Source: Bufo bufo
Taxonomy: Eukaryota > Chordata > Amphibia > Anura > Bufonidae
Direction of reading: 5' to 3'
DNA length: 64,000 bases
NCBI RefSeq assembly: GCF_905171765.1
Contig: NC_053392.1
Location: 396,270,119 to 396,334,118 of the forward strand
A model generated the notes under the pieces. It was not told where the DNA came from, searched no databases, and saw nothing but the letters and a program-made list of their open reading frames with translations. A program made the position numbers and the translations under genes. Positions 11,897 to 23,135 of the stretch are shown here, piece after piece (the first letter of the stretch is position 1; every line of letters starts with the position of its first letter).

Positions 11897-13369
11897 CTTT
11901 CTCAAACACATAATAAGGGTTCTTGTAAGCCAACCCTACAGGTTGAAGTATTTAACATTGTTTCCTGTTGTTGTAGATGGCCAAAGTGTAACCATTGACA
12001 GCTGTTCTGGGGTACTTGCCCCTCGTCAGTATGAAGTAGGATTCTGGCTGGCTATTTATGGATGTATATTTGGCTTGGCAATATTCCCTTGGCTTAGTTA
12101 AAAAGTCTGATTTTGACTTCTAGGGAGCAACTTCCACAAGGTGGCACTAGCAAGATGATTCTCTTTCCTTGGGAGATACCTCTTTGCATATTCTTTTTCC
12201 ATGGCGCATTGCCAGTAAGTTCCTATACCATGGAGCACTTCCAGTAAGTCTCCATACACAGCTGGTTTCTTTAAGGTGACCCAGTACCTCTAAGCTGTTT
12301 CTTTAAACCTGCCCCCAAAAAACTTTATTTAACATTACTAGTGTCCTTCCCCAAGCTAGTAATAAAGTAGTTCCCTGTTTTCTGAGCCACGTCCATCATG
12401 TTGCCCTCATTAAGGAGATGATAGGTAAAATTGTATCCAGCTTTCATCATAACCCCTTCAGAGACTAACAGATCTCTGCAAGATCTACAGAAAGAGAAAA
12501 ACTTGGCATTGGAGTCCGCAAAGTAATCTACTACTAGAGCCATTCATACTTTGCTACTGTGGGGGACAATGTGCCTGCAAAATCTGTATCTGGCAGTGGA
12601 CACTACAGCCCTTATTGCCAAGGTATTATTTTTCGCCATAGATTCTACTGTGAGAGACTTTACTAAGTTATGTAAAATATAAGAATGAAACTGGACCGCA
12701 CATCCTCAATATTATGCTTTTATCTAATAACTGCTTCTCAGCATAATTAACATCGCTTCTCAGCGCAATATATAGTAAACCTACCCCTATGTTGTATACT
12801 GTACATGAGGCATTGGTATACAATTTGATCAAAAAGCATAGGCCCATTCACCACGACCAGGTTGCCTCCTCGAGTGGGAACCTACTCTAACTTTGGCACG
12901 GCACTGCGCGGCGACCACCGGGCCGCAGCACCACACCAATAGGCATCGGGACCCAGCAGCCAAACAACGCCCCCGCTGTCTGGCAAAGCCACCTTGGCAC
13001 TGGGCCCCACCAACCCACCAGCACAGCACCGAAGCAACAATGGCTGCCACACAGCACCGCACCATGTGAAGTTGTTAGAGCTCACCTTATCACATGCTCT
13101 CAGGAACTCCAACTGAGAGGTGGTAGGAATTTATACACCCTTGTGCAGTATAGATTCTACTGTGAGAGACTTTACCAATATAGTTTACAAAGAGGGCCAT
13201 ACCTCCCATGCTTGCATAAATCCATACATCTCTATTTTGGAGAGAATGGAACTGTGTTTTGCTATAATTGGATGCACTACAATTCCCATTTTGCACTACA
13301 GTAAAGTGAGATGTTTATTCTTCTACCTCTGACTTGGTTTCCTACTCCTACACCATATGTTGGCCATTG
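11897..13369. other. No gene recognised; contains a 26-bp direct repeat
   Basis: A 26-bp sequence beginning ATAGATTCTACTGTGAGAGA occurs exactly at 12638-12663 and 13150-13175. The enclosed 486 bp include a GC-rich block (12850-13060) unlike its surroundings, so this may be an insertion or local duplication. A possible 27-nt minus-strand microexon lies at 13086-13112. Confidence 0.4.
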
Positions 13370-13371
13370 TA

Positions 13372-14916
13372 CACTACAGGGAGTGCAGAATTATTAGGCA
13401 AGTTGTATTTTTGAGGATTAATTTTATTATTGAACAACAACCATGTTCTCAATGAACCCAAAAAACTCATTAATATCAAAGCTGAATATTTTTGGAAGTA
13501 GTTTTTAGTTTGTTTTTAGTTTTAGCTATTTTAGGGGGATATCTGTGTGTGCAGGTGACTATTACTGTGCATAATTATTAGGCAACTTAACAAAAAACAA
13601 ATATATACCCATTTCAATTATTTATTTTTACCAGTGAAACCAATATAACATCTCAACATTCACAAATATACATTTCTGACATTCAAAAACAAAACAAAAA
13701 CAAATCAGTGACCAATATAGCCACCTTTCTTTGCAAGGACACTCAAAAGCCTGCCATCCATGGATTCTGTCAGTGTTTTGATCTGTTCACCATCAACATT
13801 GCGTGCAGCAGCAACCACAGCCTCCCAGACACTGTTCAGAGAGGTGTACTGTTTTCCCTCCTTGTAAATCTCACATTTGATGATGGACCACAGGTTCTCA
13901 ATGGGGTTCAGATCAGGTGAACAAGGAGGCCATGTCATTAGATTTTCTTCTTTTATACCCTTTCTTGCCAGCCACGCTGTGGAGTACTTGGACGCGTGTG
14001 ATGGAGCATTGTCCTACATGAAAATCATGTTTTTCTTGAAGGATGCAGACTTCTTCCTGTACCACTGCTTGAAGAAGGTGTCTTCCAGAAACTGGCAGTA
14101 GGACTGGGAGTTGAGCTTGACTCCATCCTCAACCCGAAAAGGCCCCACAAGCTCATCTTTGATGATACCAGCCCAAACCAGTACTCCACCTCCACCTTGC
14201 TGGCGTCTGAGTCGGACTGGAGCTCTCTGCCCTTTACCAATCAAGCCACGGGCCCATCCATCTGGCCTATCAAGACTCACTCTCATTTCATCAGTCCATA
14301 AAACCTTAGAAAAATCAGTCTTGACGTTTCAGCTTGTGTGTCTTGTTCAGTGGTGGTCGTCTTTCAGCCTTTCTTACCTTGGCCATGTCTCTGAGTATTG
14401 CACACCTTGTGCTTTTGGGCACTCCAGTGATGTTGCAGCTCTGAAATATGGCCAAACTGGTGGCAAGTGGCATCTTGGCAGCTGCACGCTTGACTTTTCT
14501 CAGTTCATGGGCAGTTATTTTGCCCCTTGGTTTTTCCACACGCTTCTTGCGACCCTGTTGACTATTTTGAATGAAACGCTTGATTGTTCGATGATCACGC
14601 TTCAGAAGCTTTGCAATTTTAAGAGTGCTGTATCCCTCTGCAAGATATCTCACTATTTTTGACTTTTCTGAGCCTGTCAAGTCCTTCTTTTGACCCATTT
14701 TGCCAAAGGAAAGGAAGTTGCCTAATAATTATGCACACCTAATATAGGGTGTTGATGTCATTAGACCACACCCCTTCTCATTACAGAGATGCACATCACC
14801 TAATATGCTTAATTGGTAGTAGGCTTTCGAGCCTATACAGCTTGGAGTAAGACAACATGCATAAAGAGGATGATGTGGTCAAAATACTCATTTGCCTAAT
14901 AATTCTGCACGCAGTG
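13372..14916 (-). mobile_element. Tc1/mariner element, DD37E-type
   Basis: A 1545-bp element flanked by TA (13370-13371, 14917-14918). Outer ends share GTGCAGAATTATTAGGCAA. A second inward copy, GCATAATTATTAGGCAACTT, lies at 13569-13588, and its inverse at 14715-14734. Each end therefore carries two probable transposase sites, an IR/DR layout. The transposase gene is antisense and broken by two lesions. Confidence 0.92.
13705..14698 (-). pseudogene. Tc1-like transposase (two lesions)
   Basis: Three minus-strand segments join into one transposase. 14698-14315 encodes the paired N-terminal helix-turn-helix DNA-binding domain (SEKSKIVRYLAEGYSTLKIA, RDHRTIKRFIQ). A one-base frameshift near 14320-14330 interrupts it before KVLWTDE, which holds the first catalytic Asp. 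A TAG replaces the expected Gln codon just before DNAPSHAS, which holds the second Asp (about 14023-14025). The last part contains SPDLNPIENLW with the catalytic Glu and ends IGH at 13705. Thirty-seven residues separate the second Asp from the Glu, so this is a DD37E type. Without the two lesions the gene would look intact, so the copy is not old. Confidence 0.92.
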
Positions 14917-14918
14917 TA

Positions 14919-17375
14919 TATGCCCTGCCTTTCACCTATACAAACACTTAATATCATGGGCACCCCAACCACCATCAAGCAGCGGCCATCTTGCCAGTGC
15001 TGGTATTAATAGCATTTAGCAATATGCTTTACAGCAGCCACTGTGGGTCATAAACAATAACCTGGAGTTGAGTCATTGACTTCTGTGATAGAGTTTTTAA
15101 GGCACGCTCTGTGACCTGCGCAGAGGTCAAGAGGGAGTAGAAGCTTTGGCAATCTCCTGTTGTGAATGGTGGATCCTCTCTTATCTATACACAGAGGTGC
15201 TATCGGTCATTCTAATCCTGTCTGTAATGATGAGCAGGACTTTAAGATTTTTGTTTAAATGTAGATACTGACATGGAAAATTAAAAATAACATCACTAAA
15301 AATTCTTTAAAATATAGTTGAGAGAAAACCATGATTTCAACAATAATTTTTTTCTGATGATAAATTCCCTTTTAAGTGTTGTTTTAGACAAGTCTAGTTT
15401 GTAGTCTTGCTTATTACATTGAGCATATAGGTTTTGTACTTTGCCCGACTTTTCATTTTTTTTATCTTTGTTCCTGTATGTCAGTGGCTGATGTATGATT
15501 TATAGCCTTTTACAGTTACTTAGTCACTTGTATTTTATGGATTTCACTGAGGAAGGTTCGGTGAGGGTCAAGGTTTTGTAAGGCAGGATGCATCTGGATG
15601 TGTCTGTGCTACAGATACAAAAAATGCACAGTTCAGCCATGACAGGGCCAACCTCATGTTTCCAGGATACCCGCAAACCTGCGTGCCGTCCTAGCTAACT
15701 ACATCCAGAGAGCCTCCTCAGTCATAGTGATGGAGAACAGCAGCTCATTCCATAGTAAGTAGTTATCTTCCCATCTTGCTGAATTCTAAACCTAGTTACT
15801 GTAGATATTTCAAGGGGCGACTCCTGTCTGCATGGCCCCAGTGGATGGTGCTGGACAAGGACCCTGACAATTGGATAGCTTATTGATTCTAACTTCTCAG
15901 TCTTCAGCATCTTATAGAAGACCCATTGTTCTAGGATACATACAATATATACAAATATCAGGGCGTACACTTAATTTTCTTATACTCTTAGTTTTCTTAT
16001 ACTCTTAGTTTTCTTATACTCTTAGTTTTCTGTTGATGCTGAAACTACATTTCCCCCATACATGTGTACAGTTATATTGTATATCCTGTCCATTATACAG
16101 ATATTCTTAGAAAGTATGTTATCCTTGTGTATTACTTTAACATGATGATTTCAGATACTAGGGACCTGGAATAATTCACATCTTCTAAAGAGAAACAGAT
16201 GTGTGTCACTAAATGCTTAAATCTGATATTTAACCCGCATGCAGTGTCCTTAAGACATGTACAGCCTTCAAGTAAATCAATGCAGAATATTCAGTATCTG
16301 ATAATAGTCGTGATAAGTTGTGATGAAGGCTGCTCATTGGAAATGGATTTCATGAATGTGCTGGTATTTTTGGGTTTACCGTACCACCTTCGTGATACTT
16401 CTATCACATCTTTATTCTCACTGTGTACCTAAGTAAGTGTGCGCAATAAATGTTACATTATTAGAAGGCAGAATTAATCATGTGTATTTTATCATTTCCT
16501 GCGAAAAATCCCTTGGTTAAGTTACCGAAAGGGAAGTGGTTTATTGGAAGTGGGCATGGCTTGGATGACTCCAGACACAGTTTGTGTGCATCGGGGAGTA
16601 ACCCAATTTGCTAAAATTTCCTGTCCATAATGTTGGCAACATTTCAGAAATTAGAAGGAATCTTTCATTCAGACGTGACCCTGAGAGATGAATGGTCTCA
16701 ATATAACCTTTTTTTGTCTGCGCTGGAATTTTCCATATAAGTTTCAATGAGTGGATGGTTATGACTGTGCAGCAGAAGCTGTTAGGAAATTGCCTAAATA
16801 GCAATTGATCTGGATCATTTCCCTTGCTTGTAGAGTTCTGTTTTCTGCCAGTACTCCGTAGTAGCTTTTTGAATGCTGAATTTATTGGTTACATATCTTA
16901 AGTGACGCGTTTCGGCACTGAGCATGCCTTCCTCAGACAGTCTGATAAAGACACGCTCAGTGCCGAAATGCGTCACTTATGATATGTGACCAATAAATTC
17001 CTTTATTCAAATAGCTACTATGGGTGAGTGCCGGTCCTTTCTACACTGCTGTATACAGAACAGTCATTGTAAACTCTACATCTATACCAGTATGCCTAAT
17101 AGATACCTGCAATTAAAGTCTGCAGACTTCTGGAAATACAATTCATGTCAAGCTGGGAGTATCAGGAAAGAGTTGCTGTACGCCGTCATATGTAATATGT
17201 GGCTCCCCTGAAAATCGCAGTATGCCTCAGCTGAAAGCAGTCGGTTAGTTTTTCATTTTCTGCATTCATGTACAGTACATGTAGTGCTTTATCTTGGTAA
17301 AATGATGTCTGCGCTCCCTCTAATGTGCCACGTTTCTAGATGGATTGTGACTAAGCCACATATGTTTTGTTTTAG
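14919..17375. other. Intergenic or intronic DNA with repeat fragments
   Basis: Positions 15060-15376 match the repeat at 27900-28075 (TGTGACCTGCGCAGAGG, GAATGGTGGATC) and end in a T2-like CCCTTTTAAG. Positions 15972-16032 hold three copies of an 18-bp unit, TTCTTATACTCTTAGTTT. No gene is recognised apart from the foldback at 16846-17036. Confidence 0.5.
16846..17036. repeat. Foldback with GAAACGCG (hammerhead-like) motif
   Basis: Arms GAATTTATTGGT...CACTTAT and its complement enclose the minus-strand series CTGAGGA, AGGCA, loop, TGCC, GAAAC, GC, GTC at 16936-16912. This has the order of hammerhead-ribozyme core elements (CUGANGA, stem II, GAAA, a minimal stem III, then the GUC cleavage triplet). 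An extra A lies between CTGAGGA and stem II, so activity is uncertain. It resembles the motif at 39038-39077. Confidence 0.5.
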
Positions 17376-17429
17376 GAGAAATCTGATGCCGGCTCCACAT
17401 CATTACAGCTGCGATCCCCCCAAAGTGAA
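17376..17429 (+). CDS. Candidate host exon, 54 nt, unrecognised gene
   Basis: A polypyrimidine tract and AG (TATGTTTTGTTTTAG) precede the segment and a strong donor GTAAGTG follows. It is exactly 18 codons and open in frame 0 (EKSDAGSTSLQLRSPQSE), which continues in frame through the next candidate exon at 18124. A second frame is also open across both exons (NLMPAPHHYSCDPPK), so the true frame is not settled. The frame-0 product would be Ser/Thr/Pro-rich and probably disordered. I do not recognise the gene. Confidence 0.5.
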
Positions 17430-17531
17430 GTAAGTGCAATTCTTAATAATTTTCATGTACTTTCTAAAGCTTTCATTTTAATTACAATTATTATATAATT
17501 CTCCACCCTACTTTACCTCACCACTGACTTA

Positions 17532-18091
17532 GACCGGGTTCACATCACGTTTTTGTCTTACATTTACATAGGGGGTCATGTATGATACTGAAATACTTAT
17601 ATTAGCCGTACAGTTAGTTGTGCCACAATCTGCGACTTCTCCCCGCTCACGCCAGGTCTAAGAAAGTGGGCGTGGGTGAGGAAGGCAACGGACCGGCAGG
17701 CCCGTCTCATTTACCATTTTCTACCCCTGTTTCAGGAGTAGAAAAAGGTCTAAATGTAAGACAGCTCGGAAGCAGGCTTGCATTTAGAACTGGCGCCTTT
17801 TCATAACTTCGTCAAATCCATCACCAGCTTGGGTTTTTATTAAGAATTGGCGTCTAAAATGTTGGTCCTAATAAATGTGCCCCATAATGTATACATTGAA
17901 CAGATGCCATACAGTGGCATCCGTCACCATAAAGTTCCATTGTAAAAAAAAATAAACAAAAACTAATACGTTAACATATTTTTTTTTTACTGGACTCTAC
18001 AGGATGGAAAAGTGTAGTGTACACTTTTGTATCCTTTTCCCCCCAAACATTTATGTTAAACGTAGGGCAAAAAAGTGATGTGAACCCAGCC
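17532..18091. mobile_element. PIF/Harbinger-type MITE inside the candidate intron
   Basis: TIRs ACCGGGTTCACATCACG and CGTGATGTGAACCC (as GTGATGTGAACCCAGCC on the plus strand) are flanked by TTA (17529-17531, 18092-18094). The interior carries a second dispersed repeat type with CTAATAAATGTGCCCC. It lies between the two candidate exons and fills most of that intron. Confidence 0.75.
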
Positions 18092-18123
18092 TTACAGTAG
18101 ATAAATCCATATTTCTTTTGTAG

Positions 18124-18173
18124 GATTCTGCAGGATTCAGTAGCACATTATCAACACCAGAGACTGAAAGAAA
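18124..18173 (+). CDS. Candidate host exon, 50 nt, unrecognised gene
   Basis: The acceptor ATTTCTTTTGTAG and donor GTAAGTT are both strong. Read in phase from the exon at 17376-17429 it continues DSAGFSSTLSTPETER with two bases left over, so the next exon must begin in phase 2; the candidate at 23220 does. The alternative frame gives LQDSVAHYQHQRLKE. Two closely spaced short exons with matching phase and good splice sites on one strand support a real host gene, possibly with alternative microexons. Confidence 0.5.
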
Positions 18174-18303
18174 GTAAGTTACCTTTATCTTCATCATTAA
18201 ACTCAACTGGGATAATAAATAGTCATTTTTAAATCATTTCCAGCATCATATTTGAAAGATCTTTTCTTTTACACATAACATTGCTGATATCATTGTACAT
18301 AGC

Positions 18304-18702
18304 TAAGGGCTACTCTGATCTCAACGCTTATGCCATATTCACATAAATGCTATAAATGTCTGATAGATGTGGGTCCCACCTCTGAGAGCCTCACCCCTCT
18401 CTAGAATAGCGTTGGTCCCCACCTGATTCCATCCTGCTAGCCGCCATGTCCAGGCTGTGAGAGGTGGCCAGATTTATGGAAACAGCCGAGCTCGCAGCAC
18501 TAGGCTTTTTCTATAACTTCCAGCAAGCTGTTTCCATAAACCGGGCCACTTCTCACTGCCAGATGCAGCGGCCAGGAGGACAGGTGAGGCAGGAAGCGAT
18601 TGGGGGACCTCTGTTTTAGAGATATGGGGGGCCCACATAAAATCCTTTATCGCATATCCTGTGAAAATGCCAGAAGTGTCTGAAATGAGAATATCTCTTT
18701 AA
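18304..18702. mobile_element. T2-like MITE (diverged)
   Basis: The ends AAGGGCTACTCTGATCTC and GAGAATATCTCTTTAA form a weak inverted pair. The interior (GTGGGTCCCACCTCTGAGAG) matches 11501-11896 and 26524-26755. Confidence 0.6.
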
Positions 18703-19341
18703 GAAAAATTCCAAACAGGGAGGAATTGGTGAAGAATTATCAATAGTATTGTAAGTTGTCTGCATTTACAAATCATCAGGAAGGGTGCAAATTTGCTAAA
18801 TTTGGATGTAGCATCATTCATTTAACATAGTTCTCTAGGTGGGTTAGACAATTCTCTCTTTGTTATACTTCTTCATGGTTGGCTGGCATTCATTTTTATA
18901 AATGTTTTCTGCCAAAAATGGTGCCTGTAGTTAATACATTTGATGCATTTTATAATTACATTTAGCCTAACCCATAAAACTTTTTAGGTTGGCATTCAGT
19001 GGAGTGGAGTAAAAAAACAGCAAAAAGCTTGATGCAACTGCACTACAGAGGGTATTACAAGCAATTTTATAAATGTCTTGGCCAACGTTGCATGCAGCGG
19101 TTTCTGTCTGACCGAAACCCGACATTTATGCCTAAAAGCACTGGACCTCATTACAGTCAATGGGGATTTGGCGGTGAAGTAAAGAATCCAGAAATGCTGG
19201 ATCCTGCGAAATCCGGCAGGCTGCTCTGTGCCCGAACAGCCTGCCGGATCTCCTTGACGGAGATGTGAACTCAGGCTAAGCAGTCACTATTAAAATACTA
19301 TTAGCTGTGTTAACCTCATCTGTGTCTGACCTCAACCCTAA
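18703..19341. other. No gene recognised
   Basis: Apparently unique sequence up to the next MITE. Positions 19180-19260 contain inverted GATCCGGCAGGC/GCCTGCCGGATC phrases of the Harbinger-MITE kind, so a decayed MITE fragment may be present. Confidence 0.4.
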
Positions 19342-20162
19342 GGCCTCTTTCACACGAACGAGATTTCCGCACGGGTGCAATGCAACGCAGGCCCCATAAT
19401 AGTAAATGGGGCTGCGTGAAAATCTCAAGCAAGTGCGGATGCGGTGCGATTTTCCCGCATGGTTGCTAGGTGACGATCGGGATGGGGAACCGATCTTTAT
19501 TATTTTCCCTTATAACATGGTTATAAGGGAAAATAATAGCATTCTCAATACAGAATACTAATTAAAATATGGATTGAGGGATAAAAAAAATATATATAAT
19601 TAACTCACCTCCTCTTCTTGATCGCGTAGTTGCCGATCTCTTCTTACTTCTTTAATCATGAGCTGCCGGCTAAAGGACCTGTGGTGACGTCACATCACAT
19701 GGTCCAATCACATGGTCCATCACCGTGGTGATGGACCATGTGATTGGAACATGTGAAGAGCTCAGTGACCAGGTCCTGAAGAAAGAGCAGAGACCGGCAG
19801 CTATGGAGGAGCTGAGTTTATTTTATTTATATATTTTAACCTTCAATTGACCTTCTAATAAGCATTCTGTATTACAGAATGCTATTATTTTCCCTTATAA
19901 CCATGTTATAAGGGAAAATAATAAAATCTACACTACAACTAACCCAAACCCGAACTTCATTGAAAAAGTTATGGTCTGGGTACCACATTCAGTTTTTTCA
20001 CACACGCGTGCAAAACGCATTAAACTCGCGTGGAAAAAACTGAACCACGCAATGCAATCGCAGTCAAAACTGACTGAAATTGTGTGCACACTCGCGCTAT
20101 TTCCCTGCCACGCACCCACGTCCTATCCGGCCCCAATCCGTAACGCCCGTGTGAAAGAGGCT
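19342..20162. mobile_element. PIF/Harbinger-type MITE, 0.8 kb, foldback
   Basis: TIRs GGCCTCTTTCACACG and CGTGTGAAAGAGGCT are flanked by TAA. Inner arms repeat the CTTATAACATGGTTATAAGG region inverted (about 19500-19560 and 19870-19925). A perfect palindrome around CCATCACCGTGGTGATGG sits near 19725. Confidence 0.8.
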
Positions 20163-20584
20163 TAAGGGGGAGATTTATCATCTCCCTTGTGCCAGAAAAG
20201 TGGCTTTAAAAAGTCACAAGCTGTGTGTTTGTGACTTTGTAAATACGTCCTTAAAAAAAAAAAAAAAAGGCCTCAAGTGCCTCTTTTTGCGCCACCCTTG
20301 CCACTTTTCCAAAAGGGGGCATGGCAAGGGTGGGAAAGGGGTGTGTCAAACAGCAGAGACAAATTTATCTTCATTTATACCAGTTTTCTGGTGCAAATGA
20401 AGCCAGAAAATATGGCTGTTCTGAGCTGTTGAAGATTCTTGTTTAGGCACGCGGACTGCAGGAGGATGTGTCTAATTAATGATGAGGCCTGCTCCTCATC
20501 ATAAATTAGGCTTGTCCTCCAGTAGTACAGGTGATATCAAGACCAGCGCAGAAAGCACCAATCTTGAAACTTCCCCCTAAAAGT
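20163..20584. mobile_element. TTAA-type MITE abutting the previous element
   Basis: Reads TTAAGGGGGAGATTTATCA at the left and CTTGAAACTTCCCCCTAAA at the right, a decayed inverted pair. Its left TTAA overlaps the TAA target duplication of the Harbinger MITE on its left. Confidence 0.5.
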
Positions 20585-21433
20585 TTACATTTGTAACTCC
20601 TTATTTGTGGACTCTCATATCCGCTTTTACACCTTTTATATTCAAGTGTCTTCCCCCTGTATTAGAAGAATACTAAACTCAAAAACGACAAAAAATATTC
20701 CAGCATGTCCTCTCTTAATCTTCTCATCTCCCTTGATTCTATGTTGTCTCATATTACACTTAAATCAGAGAAATATACATACAGTTAGTTATCTTATCTA
20801 TTGACATGATATCTTCTCATCTTCAAAGCTTCCACTCCTCAGTATTTCCTCATGGAGTGGGGAGAGGCCATACTGTACAGGGAGGAGGAAAGTCTGGGCT
20901 TCCATACCACTGCACAAAGCATAGTGCCCAGAGAGTGGTGAAATAACAATTTTTCGACATTAACATCTACAGGATCTGTGGACTTTCTCTTTTTTTTTTT
21001 TTTTTTGGAGTCAAGCCCTGAGTCCCATATTTTAATTATTTTAGTAAAAAAATAAAAATGCATGGAGACTATTGATTGTATTACCATAAAGATAATTGCC
21101 ACCAAGGAGTGTTGGTCGGTGCAAACTTCTAGTGAACTTTCTTTTCACAGACACAGCTATACACATTTTAGTCCATATTGGTTGTTACAGTTGTTCAAGC
21201 CATACATGTTCAATGAAAGCGGGCGGTGGAGAAAAGATCTTTCTGGGAAAGATTTTTCAAATAAAGGTCTTTCATTCTTGAATGATTTTTCTTTAAATGA
21301 AAGATCTATCTTCTGACTGTTGAACATGGCCAACTCCTTTTCAAACAATAATTGTCTGTTAAAACTATGTTTCGTTGTTACATTTCAACCAAAGAATGTT
21401 GGTTTTGGTTGAAATCGTCCATTTGGATCATCC
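20585..21433. other. No gene recognised
   Basis: AT-rich sequence with a poly-T run (20990-21006) and two small hairpins (about 21225-21310 and 21380-21415). No exon-like segment stands out. Confidence 0.4.
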
Positions 21434-21436
21434 TTA

Positions 21437-23132
21437 GGCTACTTTCACACTTGCGTTCGGAGCGGATCCGTCTGTTGTCTGTAAAGACGGATCCGCTCCT
21501 ATAATGCATACGCTTGCATCCGTTCAGAACGGATCCGTCTGCATAACAGTTTTTTTTAGATCTGATTTTTCACTTCGTGAAAACTCAGATCCGACAGTAT
21601 ATTCTAACACAGAGGCGTTCCCATGGTGATGGGGACGCTTCAAGTTAGAATATACTAAAAGAACTGTGTACATGACTGCCCCCTGCTGCCAGGCAGCAGG
21701 GGGAAGACCCCCCCCTCCCTCCCTCCCCTGTATTTAACTCATTGGTGGCCAGTGGGGCCCCCCCTCCCTCCCTCCCCTGTATTTAACTCATTGGTGGCCA
21801 GTGCGGCCGGCCCCCCCTCCCTCCCCTGTATTTAACTCATTGGTGGCCAGTGCGGCCGGACACCCCCCCCTGTTTTTAACTCATTGGTGGCCAGTGCGGC
21901 CGGCCCCCCTCCCCACCCTAATTAAAATGACCGACCCCCCATCATTAGTGGCAGCGGAGAGTTCCGATCGGAGTCCCAGTTTAAATCGCTGGGACTCCGA
22001 TCGGTAACCAGGGCAACCAGGATGCTACTGCATTCCTGGCTGCCATGGTTACTTAGCAATTTTAGAAGCATTATACTTACCTGCGATGTCTGTGACCGGC
22101 CGGGCGCTCCTCCTACTGGTAAGTGAAAGGTCTGTGCTATAAGCAATGCGCCGCACAGACCTTTCACTTACCAGTAGGAGGAGCGCCCGGCCGGTCACAG
22201 ACATCGCAGGTAAGTATAACGCTTCTAAAATTGCTAAGTAACCATGGCAGCCAGGACTGCAGTAGCGTCTTGGCTGCCATGGTAACCGATCGGAGCCCCA
22301 GCGATTAAACTGGGACTCCTATCAGAACTCTCCGCTGCCACCAATGATGGGGGGGTCGGTCATTTTAATTAGGGGGGAGGGGGGGCCGGCCGCACTGGCC
22401 ACCAATGAGTTAAAAACAGGGGAGGGGGGGGGCAGCCACACTGGCCACCAATAAGTTAAATACAGAGGAGGGAGGGAGGGGGGCCGCACTGGCCACCAAT
22501 GAGTTAAATACAGGGGAGGGGGGGAGGGTCTGCCCCCTGCTGCCTGGCAGCACCTGCCAGGCAGCAGGGGTCAGTCATGTACACGGTTCTTTTAGTATAT
22601 TCTAACTTGAAGCGTCCCCATCACCATGGGAACGCCTTTGTGTTAGAATATACTGTCGGATCTGAGTTTCACGATCTAACTCAAATCCGATAGTATATTC
22701 TAACATAGAGGCGTTCCCATGGTGATGGGGACGCTTCAAGTTAAAATATACCATCGGATTGGAGAAAACTCTGATCCTATGGTATATTAACTCCTGACTT
22801 TACATTGAAAGTCAATGGGGGACGGATCCGTTTGCAATTGCACCATATTGTGTCAACGTCAAACGGATCCGTCCCCATTGACTTGCATTGTAAGTCTGGA
22901 CAGATCCGTTTGGCTCCGCACGGCCAGGCGGACACGAAAACGCTGCAAGCTGCGTTCAGGTGTCCGCCTGCTGAGCGGAACGGAGGCCAAACGGTGGCAA
23001 ACTGATGCATTCTGAGCGGATCCGCATCCACTCAGAATGCATTGGGGCTGTACGGATGCGTTCGGGGCCGCTTGTGAGAGCCTTCAAACGGAACTCACAA
23101 GCGGAACCACGAACACAAGTGTGAAAGTAGCC
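21437..23132. mobile_element. Large foldback PIF/Harbinger MITE (1.7 kb)
   Basis: TIRs GGCTACTTTCACACTTGCG and CACAAGTGTGAAAGTAGCC are flanked by TTA (21434-21436, 23133-23135). Inner arms of roughly 600 bp meet near 22140 at GCAATGCGCCGCACAGACC. Each arm carries a GC-rich tandem repeat (TATTTAACTCATTGGTGGCC core, 21700-21910 and, inverted, 22380-22520) and a GTTAGAATATACT block; a third copy of that block lies at 22690-22750. The central module is also found in the hAT element at 34723-35756. No transposase. Confidence 0.85.
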
Positions 23133-23135
23133 TTA

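Noticed and set aside
14111..14662. 183-codon plus-strand frame
   Set aside because: It lies antisense to the Tc1 transposase gene, whose motifs on the minus strand are unmistakable.
15672..15757. Exon-like frame NLRAVLANYIQRASSVIV ending at a GTAAGTA
   Set aside because: The donor is good, but the acceptor is poor and its phase leads to an immediate stop in the candidate exon at 17376.
16199..16432. 77-codon plus-strand frame near a GTAAGTG
   Set aside because: It ends in its own stop at the donor position, has no acceptor and no recognisable motif.
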